Shown here: positions 52,801 to 63,951 of the stretch, piece by piece
Layout of the letters: each line of letters opens with the position of its first letter
Position numbering within the stretch: position 1 is the stretch's first letter
Made by a program: the position numbers and the translations under genes
Origin: Allacma fusca
Taxonomy: Eukaryota; Arthropoda; Collembola; Symphypleona; Sminthuridae
NCBI GenBank assembly: GCA_947179485.1
Contig: OX359250.1
Span: 4,919,661 to 4,983,660, forward strand
Direction: 5' to 3'
Length of the DNA: 64,000 bases
The notes under the pieces: generated by a model
Database searches by the model: none
Told to the model about the DNA's origin: nothing
The model's input: the letters and a program-made list of their open reading frames with translations, nothing else

Positions 52801-55616
52801 TTTTTATGTAATCATTAAATCAACGAGTAGAAAAAAAATTAACTTTGATATAAAATTGGAAGAATGAAATATTATAACTTAATTTAACAACGCATAAAAT
52901 AATTTTCTACGCTTTAAATTTTTTAAATTAAATATTCGTATTAGTGCTACGCAAAAAATGTAATGCATAATAATATGCTTTAGATTCAAATTTTTGATTG
53001 TCTTTAGAACATCGAATTTTGTTAGTCCTTTTGCACTGCCAATAGTTACGAATATAAAAGTATCTGTAGGTAACACACACATCTCAAACTAAACTCCATG
53101 TAATTTAATAACTTTTTGGACTTTATTGAACTTGACGCCTGAAGTCTAGCCGCCTTACTCACTTGTAAAGATGTATTCCTTCCATTCTTCCTACCTTGAG
53201 AATTGGGGTATGATATGACCCGTACAAAAAGATACCAATGGTGGGAAATTCGTTTATAAAAATAAGAGGATAAAAAGAAACAACGGAAAACGTTTTTACT
53301 CTTTCAAACAATTCATACACATCGCCTCGCATCTTCAATTCTGGATACCGTAGTTGTTGATTGGGGAAGATCGAATTAATCTCGTACGAATACTCATGAA
53401 ATTTTGTACAACCCCAACGTTAACATTTATTTATTTTTATTAATATTTCTTTACCCGACGGATACCGCCTAAGGAAAAATGGCCAGATCAAAAACTCCCC
53501 TTTCCATTATGAATGCTTCTAAATATGAATTCCCCCAACCTTGTTCTATGGTTTTGTAAATCATGTCCACCATTTTCAAAGCAGAGATCCGTTTGGTAGC
53601 TCAAGTCATAAAATATATCACCGAGAAGTAAAATATATTTTGAAACAGATTTTAAAACATTAGTAAATATTAATTAGTAATTAAAAACATCCATAATAAT
53701 TTTACTTTTTCCAGAAGAGTTCTGTTGCTATACTTTCCATTACCTTGGCCACTGTATGAAGCGTTTTTCGAAACAAGATGAAACATAAGGCAATAACTAT
53801 TAGGTATATAATTTTTACCGTTGCCCCTAATGGGTGGCATTCGCTACTTTGCACCCTGGTAACGAGAGTGTAAATACACCTGCACAATAAGCGCAATAGT
53901 GAGGCGTACACGGCTACGTTAGTTTCCAACGGAAACTCATTATGAACAGATTTCCCAAAAATTATATACATACAAATTTCTGAAATGTTAAATTGGTATC
54001 GATTAACGTGTTCAATTTTGTTAGCATAAGCTGAAGTTATCAATAATATTAGATAAACGCGAAAAAGTAGACCTTTTTATACATGTTCATTAAAATAGTA
54101 GGCTTTGTAAACCTCGATTTTTTTACAGCAGACTGACTGCCTTGCCTAATAGTATCTGGTCTACTAAAGTCTACTAGTAGGCATCTCGTCTTAAAAAAAT
54201 CGTTTCAGTTTAGGATAATTCAAACGTATCTGCTTAGAAAACAAAGATTTTGGCACGAACTCTTGATATTGCTGACCCGAACCCATTACGCACAGGAGGA
54301 TACAAAATATGATATGCAGTTCTGTATAAAACTACTTTCGTTCGTTCCGTTAGATAAATGATCTGCCGACCCTGCAGATTATTTAAAGTTTCAATTGCGA
54401 CAGAACTTTTAGAATATTTAATCCTTGCAGTTAATTAAGCTGAAATACAGACTTGCTTTACTATACAGTTACGAAAGGTGATTATGACATAATTTTATGA
54501 TTCTCCGCTGATGTTGTGCTAACATAATAATGCAGTAGAAAAGTACTATACATTTAAGTTTAAATGGAAAGCTTTTCGGAAACACTGGACGGTAGTCTTC
54601 AAGTAAAGACGAGCCAACTACAGGATGCCAGAGGTGTCCATCCTTCGAAGGATTTCCTTCAAAGAAGGCTTCTTTGAACGAATAAAGTGTTAGCTTCGGC
54701 AATTATGAAGGGAACGGAAGGAAGGCTGGAAAGGAAACGAATGCTGAACGAAGGCCTCTGCTCTTTGCAGAAATAATGGAATGTGAAGGAACATGTTAAT
54801 TTTACAGCCTTCGAACGCCTTTGGAACTTGCAATCCTATGTACTGTATTTTAGGCAAAATTTTTCCGTAACTAAAGTTCATGTACATACGTACGTACACC
54901 GTTACTCAACCGAAAAACATGTTTCTGGTGGGCCTGCTTAATGTTATTCTAGAAACATTTATCTCACAATGGAAGTGTAATACTCGGAGTATGTAGGCAT
55001 TATATTCCCTTCACTTTTTTAAGTACAAACTGATATTCTGCAATAATTGCAATTAATTGTAAATTAATTATTAGTTTTTCAGCGGTAAGCAGCTTGAATT
55101 TTAAAGATCTGATTTTGCATTTTTGAATGAACATGGAAGGAAGGTAACGCATGAAGGGCATTTAAATATTTTTGAAGGCTGAAGGAAGGATTATAGTAGG
55201 ATTTGAATGAAGGAAGGGTGAAGGAAGGGTAAATATTCAGAAGGCTTCATTTTACTGAACGATCAAGGAACGCGTAATTGGAAACGGTTCCCCTTCTGAA
55301 GGATGAACGAAGGTGATTTCAAATACAGTAAGGATGCTCAATAAACTTTGAGCCCTAGATTCTTGAAGTTCTAATCATGCGGTACCTCAGGTTGGAGGGT
55401 AAAAGGCAATTTGAATGTAGAATTTTATTGTGGACAAATCGATATTTTCGGAAAAAATGTCACCAATAATAGATACAGAAGTTATGACATGACTAGGAAG
55501 CAAACAAGCGTAAAAATTCAATTTCATAAGATGTTAGAGGCCTATTATAGCATTTGAAACTTCGTCAAGTAGTAAACAGTCATGACAGGAGTAGCTTGTC
55601 TAATTCATCAATGCCA
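49836..55616. other. gene-poor region upstream of VDAC
   Basis: No coding gene is supported. The first kilobase probably contains the VDAC 5' exon and promoter. A minus-strand stretch at about 50385-50420 has a tRNA B-box-like AGTTCGAATCCC and may be a tRNA-derived SINE remnant. About 52300-52800 is the second copy of the repeat at 10205-10700, inverted. About 54630-55340 has clusters of GAAGG/CCTTC motifs in two blocks (about 54640-54800 and 55135-55320). Frames at 51289-51561, 52153-52548 and 53702-54043 are unsupported. Confidence 0.5.
52300..52800 (-). repeat. dispersed repeat, about 0.5 kb, copy 2
   Basis: Reverse-complement match to about 10205-10700. It overlaps a 131-codon plus-strand frame (52153-52548), which is therefore unlikely to be a gene. 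Confidence 0.65.
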
Positions 55617-57631
55617 AAGGTTCTCAACGGATAGGATAATTCACTCATCCTATCCGTATCCTACCCGAACCGAATTTTGACCGATAAAACTGAAGCGTAT
55701 CCGATCCTATCCGCTTCCATCTGATTAAAAATAAACTTATCCGAAGCTTATCCGTAAATTTCCGGATGACATGTTTATCCTATCCTATCCGAAGCCGTCT
55801 GATACAAAAAAGGAACTATCCGATCGTATCTGTGGATACATGAATTAATTGTAGATATTGAAATTGCTCCTAGAGTCTGGCTTTTAGTTTTAAATACAAT
55901 TTACTGTTAGCTTATTACGTATTGTAATGACAGAAGAAACTATGTATACAAGTCTGTGTGGCAAAACATTTAACATAAACAATTAAAGAATTAAAAGTTC
56001 TTGTTTCGCATATCAGGTATCCTCAAAAAATATCCTACTGGAAAGTTTTAACAATTTGAAGCCTATAAGAACCGGTAACTAGAATAAGCAGCTCAGCTTC
56101 TACATTATCTAAATTGCTGGCCAAAATATAAATATGTACTTAACGACATGTTTATATTCGTTCTAACAAGCAAAGTCTTCCGTTGTAAACTGCAGAACTA
56201 AATGAAAATTGGTGGAATTGTAGACACTACTTATAGTGTTCACACAAACCATAAACTTGATGCCATCTCCTCTGGGTTCGGGCAGTAGGACATCTGAAAG
56301 TTTGATTTTTTTTGAAAGTTTGACAGTTCCTCGCTTGAATTTTTGCATGTTAAATCTTATAAGAAAAATCCATTTTCGCAACTCGACTAAAATCGAAGCG
56401 AGTATGAAAAAGTTACACACGTATTATTCCGTAGTGTCACAAATGCAACAAACCTGAATTCTTACACATGGTTATACTTTGGAAAGGATTTTCGAAGTTA
56501 ACCTTAGGTACTGCGTCATTATCCAAACCAGAGTAGAATTAAAAAATTCTGAGTTTTTGCAAAATTTGATGAAATTTCGAGGCGGGGAAGGTATTTTTTA
56601 CGGCCTTAGTGATCAACGTTTATGTTCCTGTGGTTAAAACAGGGTTTTTCGTCAATTCGAAGTTTTTTCCGTTTCTTGAAATTTTGAATTTTGTGGCGGG
56701 GAAAGGTATTTTTCACGATTTTAGAGATCAGGGAATTCGTTTGTGCGGTTAAATAAGATTTTTACGTGAATTCGGGGAATATTCGAAATTTAATGAAATT
56801 TCGAAAATTGAAAGAGTAAAGGGGTTATGCCACAGTCCAGGACCCAACTGGTCGTTTGCCGCTGGTCCGGTCGTTGTAACTCGTCCCGCGCGGGAGCCCT
56901 TCGGGCAACAAAACTAAAAACGATAAATTTTTACAAAAGCGCTTCGCTTTAATAATGTAATTAACACGTACATGCGCGCTAAAGCACGTGCAGCGCTGAT
57001 TGTACATGTACATATACTTCTGTATAGTAACATGTCTTAACATTGGTTTGGATTTTATTCGACTTGCGAAAATGGATTTTTCTTATGGGATTTAACATGC
57101 AAAAATTCAAGCGAGGAACTGTCAAACTTTCAAAAAAAATCAAACTTTCAGATGTCCGATGTTCAGACTGCCCGAACCCAGAGGAGATGGCATCAAGTGT
57201 GTGGTTTTTGTGAACACTATTAGTAGTGTCTACAATTCCACCAATTTTCATTTAGTTCTGCAGTTTACATCGGAACATTTTGCTTGTAAGTATATAAGTT
57301 CGGTATATAATATACGTATGTATGAGTTCGGTTCTAAGTTTGCTACAAAAGCTGCATGAACTGAAAAAAGCATAACCATTTTGAGAATTGTCGTCATGCT
57401 TTCAAAGATTTGTTTATCCACGGATATCCGTCGGATTATCAGTAAAACAAAAAGTCGCCATCCGATCCGTTGGATAGTTTACGTAGTAGTATCCGATCCT
57501 ATCCGTGTTTTTTCCGGATGGAAATGGAAATCCGGTCGGATAATTATCGGATCGGGTAATCCTCAGTTTTATCCTACCCGTATCCGATTTGTATCCGTTG
57601 AGATACATATATCCGATCCGTTGAGAACCTT
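55617..57631. mobile_element. non-autonomous hAT-like element, TATCCG family, copy 2
   Basis: Left end AAGGTTCTCAACGGATAGG; reverse complement of the right end AAGGTTCTCAACGGATCGG. Nearly the same termini as the element at 8337-9599. It is flanked by CAATGCCA (55609-55616) and GAATGCCA (57632-57639), a 7-of-8 target duplication. Both subterminal zones (about 55625-55845 and 57415-57620) are full of TATCCG/CGGATA hexamers. The interior differs from copy 1 and contains a large inverted repeat (56162-56393 and 57051-57290). No transposase is encoded. Length 2015 bp. Confidence 0.8.
56162..57290. repeat. large inverted repeat inside the hAT-like element
   Basis: The arms, 56162-56393 and 57051-57290, match as reverse complements over about 230 bases with few changes. 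Read outward on its coding strand, each arm has a related short open frame containing MQKFKRGTVKLSKKIKLSDV and, further on, NTISSVYNSTNFHLVLQFT. The right arm has a frame disruption between these blocks. The 650-base spacer holds diverged A/T-rich sequence with repeated GGCGGGGAAGGTATTTTT-like pieces. Confidence 0.85.
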
Positions 57632-57928
57632 GAATGCCATGTTCCATGTCTTCCAGTGCCTGAAATATTGTTTCGTTAAAGTTATTTACTTTGGCGTCGT
57701 TGCGTTGTTAGGAAATGTATGAATTATATTCTTTCAAGTTTTCACACGCACTTAAAATTGGGCAGTCTTTAAACAATTTTCTAAATTCCAAGAAAACCCC
57801 ATTTTGTTTTCTAGCAGAAGTTTGTGGATGGTTTATGAGTTCATACTTTCATACTGGGGAGTGGATAAAGGTGACTTCTACGGGGGTCAATGAATCGGCC
57901 GGGATTCTTCAAAAATCTTAATAACATA

Positions 57929-58075
57929 ATTTGACGCTTATGAAAACTAAATCTTCGCTCTCTCTCCTAAACTCGCTTTACAGGTTCACGAGTACAAATT
58001 ACCATAAAGGTTACATGACTTTACGGTAAAATGTATGGATTTTCCATTGGCGAATCCGATGGTTGACCACAGTAG
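57929..58075 (-). repeat. dispersed repeat, copy 2
   Basis: Reverse-complement match to 478-632 upstream of AFG3L2. Shared blocks include TTTTCCATTGGCGAA, CGTACTCGT-like sequence and CTTCGCTCTC. Confidence 0.55.
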
Positions 58076-58402
58076 TTTAAGGGCGGTGACAATGACACGG
58101 GCAGTCTTCGTGGGGTCTCGCGAAGCAAGACCTTTTTACTTGTTGACTTATATGTTGAATTCCGAACCAAATGCGTAGGAAGTAGAGCTGGGATTCACGT
58201 GTTGGGTGGTAAAAACGTTTAACTTCACGGGGGGGGGGGGTAATTATTATTTCCGTCGCTGGGCACGGGCTTCATTTTTGGAACTCTTAAAAGCACAAGC
58301 GGGACTGGGCTGCTGGGCATACTGGGTTGAGATTTTACAAGCTATCTAAGCATGTTGCACGCAATCGAACATATTTTAAATATATTTCCACACATGCATG
58401 CA

Positions 58403-58926
58403 ACAGTTCATTCAGTGAACTAGTTCGTTAATTGAACTTTTCTGAAATATTTCAAGATTTGAGTGAACTTGAGTGAACTCAAAATTTATCAATTTATGTA
58501 ACGAATGAGTTTGAATCGAACTGTTTGGCAAATGTAACGAACGTGAATGAACGTGAACGTCTAGGTACGATTACGAGATCTAAAGTGAACTGAATGTGAG
58601 AATACGTATTACGGAACTCTGACTTAACGTATATGTTCCTAATGCTTAAAGAACTAAATATTTTCGGCAGATATCCCTGGAAATTTCTAATTTTCAATTA
58701 AAAATAACATTTAAAATTAAAATAGGAACTTTAAATTAAATATTCATGATTGAACTGAATGGATTCAAGGGACGGATAATATGAACGTGAGTTGAACTTT
58801 TTATTTGAACGTTCAATTTGAGCGAACGTGACTGAACGCAAAAATACATACTTATGAATTGAACTGAGTGTGAATGGTATAACCAATAAGAATGAACTGA
58901 ACTTGAATTGAACTTTCCCCCAAAGC
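58403..58926. mobile_element. candidate non-autonomous element with GTTCA/TGAAC repeats
   Basis: A 524-bp segment dense in GTTCA/TGAAC motifs (including AACGTGAACG and AGTGAAC), especially near both ends. TGCATGCA flanks it on both sides (58395-58402 and 58927-58934), which would fit an 8-bp hAT duplication, but this octamer is palindromic and low in information. The termini are not clearly inverted, so the borders are tentative. Confidence 0.45.
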
Positions 58927-60360
58927 TGCATGCATGTTTCCACATGTTGCTCACCATATGGATGGTTAGTTTCCTAAGCAAAAGTCGGCAATTTAATTGT
59001 GTACCAATAAAAAACGAAATTGTTATTCTAAAAGACACCCAACTTTACTTTGTTCATTGAAGCTCGATGTTCGGACATGTTGACAAGTAAATATTTGAAG
59101 ATCTGGCCATAAATTTGCTAATAATTGCAATAACTTAAAATATTTGCTGTAACATTTGTATATGTAGTGCTTACCTTATTTACAGTTAATATTTTTTGTA
59201 GTGAATACATAAAAAGCTTAAACGTAACAATCGCGCACACAAAACCGCTCAAAATACATATTTTGCGAAACGATTTGATGTTGGTGATTGTTTTGCCGTC
59301 CCTCAAAATGTACAGCCTGATCAACAAAGATGGATGATTGTCAGTCCTGCTTTCTCAGCACCAGTGAGACGACTTTTTCTATGGAAGGCATGGCATTTAA
59401 GTAGACGAACTGACCTCTATTGTGGATTTGTTTTTGGCTGCAACTTTTCTCCATCATATACAGCAGTCGTTTAAATCAGTTCATCAATTCAAACAACTTT
59501 AAATGTTTGGATTATTTACAATTTTTACTTCTAACTTGTTAGTCCGATTTTGGTGCTTAAAAACGTGAAAGCATAATTATAATTTATTTGGTAGTTTTTG
59601 CCAGCCGGTAACCACTAATGGGTATAGGTTTCGTTAGTTTATATTTATGAACGCTCTGGCGTGGCAATATTTTTTACCACATTGAAAGTAACGGCCACGG
59701 TCGCGATGGGTAACTTTTGACAGCTCTACAGCAAATAGCCGGCTTGTCGGGTGGGAAAATATCCCACAGGCCCCAGCTCTAGGAGCAATCGCTGCACGGC
59801 TCCCATAACTCCCTGCTGAAATGATTAAAGATAATTTAAGAAAATTAACGATATCCATGCCCAATTAGCACACAACGTCTGCTTACCGTAGATCTGTCAT
59901 CGGGTAGTAACGTCAATTGGTTAGACTACCGTCAGTTTTAACGGCATACAGACGCTAAAATGTCCGCCTTATCGTCATGTACTGACGACGGGCACTGTCG
60001 TGCAGAGTCGTTTAGTTAGCGGTAATACATACGACTTCTAGACGACTGGTATAACCGATAAAGAGACGTTACGACAAATCGTTGACAGTATATGGTATTT
60101 CTCTTAAATATGATGTTTAGGCCTCCTAAGATTTAACAAAGAATATGATACTTGCTAAAGCTACGTTGTAAATTATAGATAAATAACTGCAGGAATGCCA
60201 AAATTGAAGTGTGCAATTTTATTCGAAAGTGACACGTAACATGAAAACAATATTTAAATAATACAATTTTGAAAAATCAAACAATTTTCTGGTAGACAAA
60301 ATTAAAGTGCTACTCCAACGCCTCGTATTCAGCAGCTCATTCTGTTACGGCGGACTTTTT

Positions 60361-62231
60361 TCAACCGGTGAAACGACCTTTAGAATGTTTTAGCCAATAC
60401 TGGATATGTCCTTTGATGTCCGAGTTTTGTGCGGTTGAGTGGTACCTCATTTTTCGAATGGCGTCTATATAAATCAGTACTTCACATTTAATAATGAATT
60501 ATACAAATGTCAACTGCTTAAATATTGTAAAATTATAAGCTCAACTTACCATACACAACTGACACGAGCTTTAAGTTCTTGAATGACAGTTTATGAGTTT
60601 CTCCACGCTTAGTTCCAGCCCAATTATATCCCATCGCTAACCCATCCGACATGATTTCGGCCATAATGTTTGCTGTAGCATCCTTGAGAGATCTGCCACC
60701 AACCAAAGTCAAGGAGGAAGCCTAAAAATGATTTGTTTAATAAATTGATTCATTCCTGACATACAGAACTACGCTGGCTGGTGTTAAAACAATTAATAAT
60801 TATTACGGTTTTACCAAGTTGCTTGCGTTGTGGGGTAAGAAACAATAGGCATTCAGTTTTTCAAGCTCATCCAGTGTAGATACTGGATGCTTTGGTATTC
60901 CTTCCCGTCGTGATGGCTGTTCATGGTTAGCTGGTTTGAGATCACGAACCTCAAATGTGAGATCATCTAACTTTCTCGAGAGCATTTCCAGTTTTGTAAG
61001 CATCAATTTCTGAAGCTCTGAAACAAATTAATATAATAACTTACAACTACTAACTTATAACACAAAACAACATTTAAATTTTGAATAAAAACGCCTTTCA
61101 ACACAAAAGTTCACCAAAAGTGGCGAGGTGGGATGAATCGTTAGTAATTCCGGAGGGAGGCACAATTTCAATGTAATTCCCATCAGTCGTAACCACATGA
61201 AATTGTGAATCCTCCGCTTGTGATTGAAAGACCGCTGGACCTCTTGTGGATTGAACTGGACAATTCGGAGCGTAAATCGGTTCCACTACAATTGGGGTAG
61301 CCATTTTTGGAGGAACGGGAGGATTCGGTAAACTAAGGTCATCATCATCCGAGCTACTATTAGGGTCAGTTGGGCGTTTCCCGCTGCATCGTGCTTTTGT
61401 ATGTGAAATGTCAATCTCACTCTCAGACTCCACGTTAGACGTCTCAAGGTTAATTAGGTACCGACGTCTTCGAATTTTTAATTCTTCCAAGCTATCTGCA
61501 TTAAGAAATGTAAATGAGTACCACTGATGTTTCTACGTATACTCAGGGGTCAGATTGTTGTGGGAAGACGGGAAGATTCTTCCCACGGAAAAATATTTCT
61601 GGCAGGAAAAATCTCAAAGGAAAGGGATTTATTTTTACGAAAAGAGATTTTTAAAATCGCTGGGCTTTTTGTGGCAGGGATTTTCAATTTTGTTGACGTG
61701 TTTCAGGGACATTTGTTAAGCCAACAGGGATTTTTGGATTGATTTGGCTATTTTGCAGGGATTTCACGCCTTGTAAGGGATTTTCATTTCCACATTATTG
61801 GAAATCGTTGACTTTTTTCAGCAGGGATTTTTGAAACCCTTGAAGGCCTACCATGAGGGAGATAATAGTCTGCAGGGAAATTCAGAAATGATCTTCTGGG
61901 AGATTTACAAATATCCGACCCCTGCGTATACTTACTGCTACGGAATTTAGGAACGAAATTCAAAAAAATATTCAATAATAATTATTACTATTGTTTGTCC
62001 TAATATTACGAATTATAATTTTAAACCTGACGCAAATTTGACCACAATATTTTCGCATTCCTTCCATGTCTTTTTTGGAATTGCTTTAGGAAAAGCTTTA
62101 GAATATCCATTTAGACCGGACGGCCACCAACAAGACTGGTTATTATCTGTCAGCCAAGATTTGGGCACAATTTCACAAGGAACCGATCCCTCTGAATCCA
62201 CTTCCCCCAAGAATTTTACTAAGTTGAACAT
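60361..62231 (-). CDS. DUF4806-type protein encoded beside the transposase
   Basis: Function unknown. DUF4806 proteins are common in invertebrate genomes and often lie with transposons. Minus-strand exons: 62231-62027, 61495-61115, 61017-60815, 60721-60550, 60464-60361. They join in frame with GT-AG borders to 354 aa. The N-terminus (MFNLVKFLGEVDSEGSVPCE, then WWPSG) is the usual start of these proteins. The middle is acidic and Ser-rich (SSSDDDDLS). A short coiled-coil-like stretch (LTKLEMLSRKLDDLTFEVRD) precedes the C-terminal domain, which runs STLDELEKLNAY, LTLVGGRSLKDATANIM and LAMGYNWAGTKRGETHKLSF. The gene appears intact. Its start is only 36 bases after the transposase stop on the same strand, so the two may share a transcript. 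Intron 1 contains a hAT-like MITE. Confidence 0.8.
61544..61924. mobile_element. hAT-like MITE in intron 1 of the DUF4806 gene
   Basis: A 381-bp element starting CAGGGGTCAGAT and ending ATCCGACCCCTG, flanked by a perfect 8-bp duplication CGTATACT (61536-61543 and 61925-61932). The inside has repeated AGGGATTT and its reverse complement. There is no coding capacity. The ends and duplication length are typical of hAT. Confidence 0.9.
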
Positions 62232-62267
62232 CTAAAATATAAAATGTTATTTATTTTGATTCAGCAG

Positions 62268-63951
62268 CTAAACCTCAGGAAGCACAGCGTGACACATGGG
62301 GATTAAAGCAAAAAATTTCTCGAAGGGTAACAAGACTAGTTTCACAATTTCCGAGGAAGGCTGAAATATTTCGTACGTGACAGATAAGCATGACTCACTG
62401 AATAGAGCAATATTTAATTGCGTAGAACTCACAGGATACTCAAATAAGCAAGAATTTAATGGAATGATTTTTCTACATTTTAAAGACTGTGAACCGTTCA
62501 AATTAATAATATCCACAATTTCATAAAATTTTCCCATTTTCATAAAATAACAGTTACGACTGTCCATTCGGAATTTGCAACCATTCACATTCACAGATTT
62601 CAAATCTAAAATACTTTGAGTTGGGTTCACTGAAATATTTATTTGACTTCTTTCTTCCAGTCGTCTATGGATTTGTTGTAATGGATGATGTTTAGCTCGG
62701 ACAAGTCTTTTCATAATTCCGAGGAAGTTTTCCATAGGGAAAGCGCTGATGTTGTCTAATGGTCCATATATTTTGCACTCATTTGCCAAATGAATAAGGT
62801 TGTGAACATTATATACGACATAGTTTACTCCATATAGTTTTGTGAAGTGTTGTACAAAACGATGCATAAGTTGTTCAGCGTATGTGTAATCACTGGAAAT
62901 ATTGCTTAACAACATTCTAATGGATACGCTAAAAAGCTTAAAATTGTCGTAAATGGATTTTTTAAGAATTTTCTTTAATACCACAGGTCCCAAATATAGT
63001 AGAAACATGCGTGCTTCAGTGGCCTTCCAACGTTCACATTTTTCTATACGTCGAGGTTTTCGATTAAATTCTATTGGGATTGTCGGTATGCATCTTTTTA
63101 ACCGTTCATTCAGTCTCAACACTTCCGAATTTTGGAGTCGAGTACAAAGCGGTCCCTTAAGCCATATCGACAATAGTTTTCTAGCTACCCCGAGGCAAAC
63201 TAAATGCATATATTCCAGTGGGAATTGAGAGACCATTCCAATTCCAATAATCTCAAGAGGGCTCATAGCTGTAATATACGGCTAATTGTGGTGTTCTTCT
63301 TGGGTACGTTTCTCAAAGGTTTCGTCACATCTAGCTTCAGCGTTTAGTTCAGGAAAAATCATGCGATGAAAATCATACCTTCCTTTAGTTACACATTTCT
63401 CGCAAGAATAGTATCCCATGTGGCCTTTAATACTTTTCACAAAAGCTCGTGCTGGAGAGTCCAAAATGAATGAGCACTTCTGTAGGTTCAATCCATATGA
63501 AATACCTTGACAGTACAATCCATTGTCGCTAATGTATTTCAGCTCGTCCGTAAATTCCAGCAAATAGGATTTTAAGCATTTAGGTTTTTGATTCCCCGCA
63601 AAAAATAGCCACTGCAAATGGTGTATTATCCAGCGATTCGTTTAAAATGCAGAGAATTGGCCAAAACGCTTGGTTAGAATCGTGGAAAAGAGGAATGCCG
63701 TCAATACCGATCCTGCAACTAAGCGTGGTAACATCAGCTTTCATGCCAGCTTGAATTTTCTTTTCCAAACCATGTCTAACACCGAAATATAGGAATTCTC
63801 CACCTGGAATGTTTTGAATATTTGAACTTCTGTTAGTTCCGAGCAATGTCCGGGAAGATAAAGGTAGTTCGGGTAGGTGATCGTGAAGGACATGAAGTAG
63901 TCTTCCAACGGCTTTATGAGAAATGTTTTCCTCGACGGCCCAATTTCTCAA
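62268..63951 (-). pseudogene. CACTA/EnSpm-like transposase, broken, continues beyond the window
   Basis: The segment is an internal-to-3' exon starting at an acceptor (63952-63953), so the 5' part lies past 64000. Landmarks are DHLPELPLSSRTLLGT, the first acidic block IDGIPLFHDSNQAFWPIL, a second block FILDSPARAFVKSIKGHMGYYSCEKC, then SQFPLEYMHLVCLGVARKLL and a C-terminal part resembling DUF4218 (NVHNLIHLANECKIYGPLDN, FPMENFLGIMKR). Two lesions are seen: a frame change at an A-run (63585-63589; one base too many) and an in-frame TAG at 63282-63284 just after EEHH. These suggest an inactive copy unless assembly errors are involved. The family is common in invertebrates; the CACTA/EnSpm assignment rests on remembered motifs. 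Confidence 0.75.

Larger units (their letters stand above)
57632..60360. other. spacer between the hAT-like element and the CACTA-like element
   Basis: No gene is supported. It holds the repeat at 57929-58075, a G-run at about 58230 and the candidate element at 58403-58926. About 59880-60080 has many CGTC/GACG/ACGAC motifs that could be subterminal repeats of the CACTA-like transposon, and includes CACTGTCGTGCAG at about 59993. The true end of that transposon is not established. Confidence 0.45.

Noticed and set aside
53702-54043. 113-codon minus-strand frame with hydrophobic stretches
   Set aside because: AT-rich sequence gives such hydrophobic frames by chance; no family resemblance or gene context was found.
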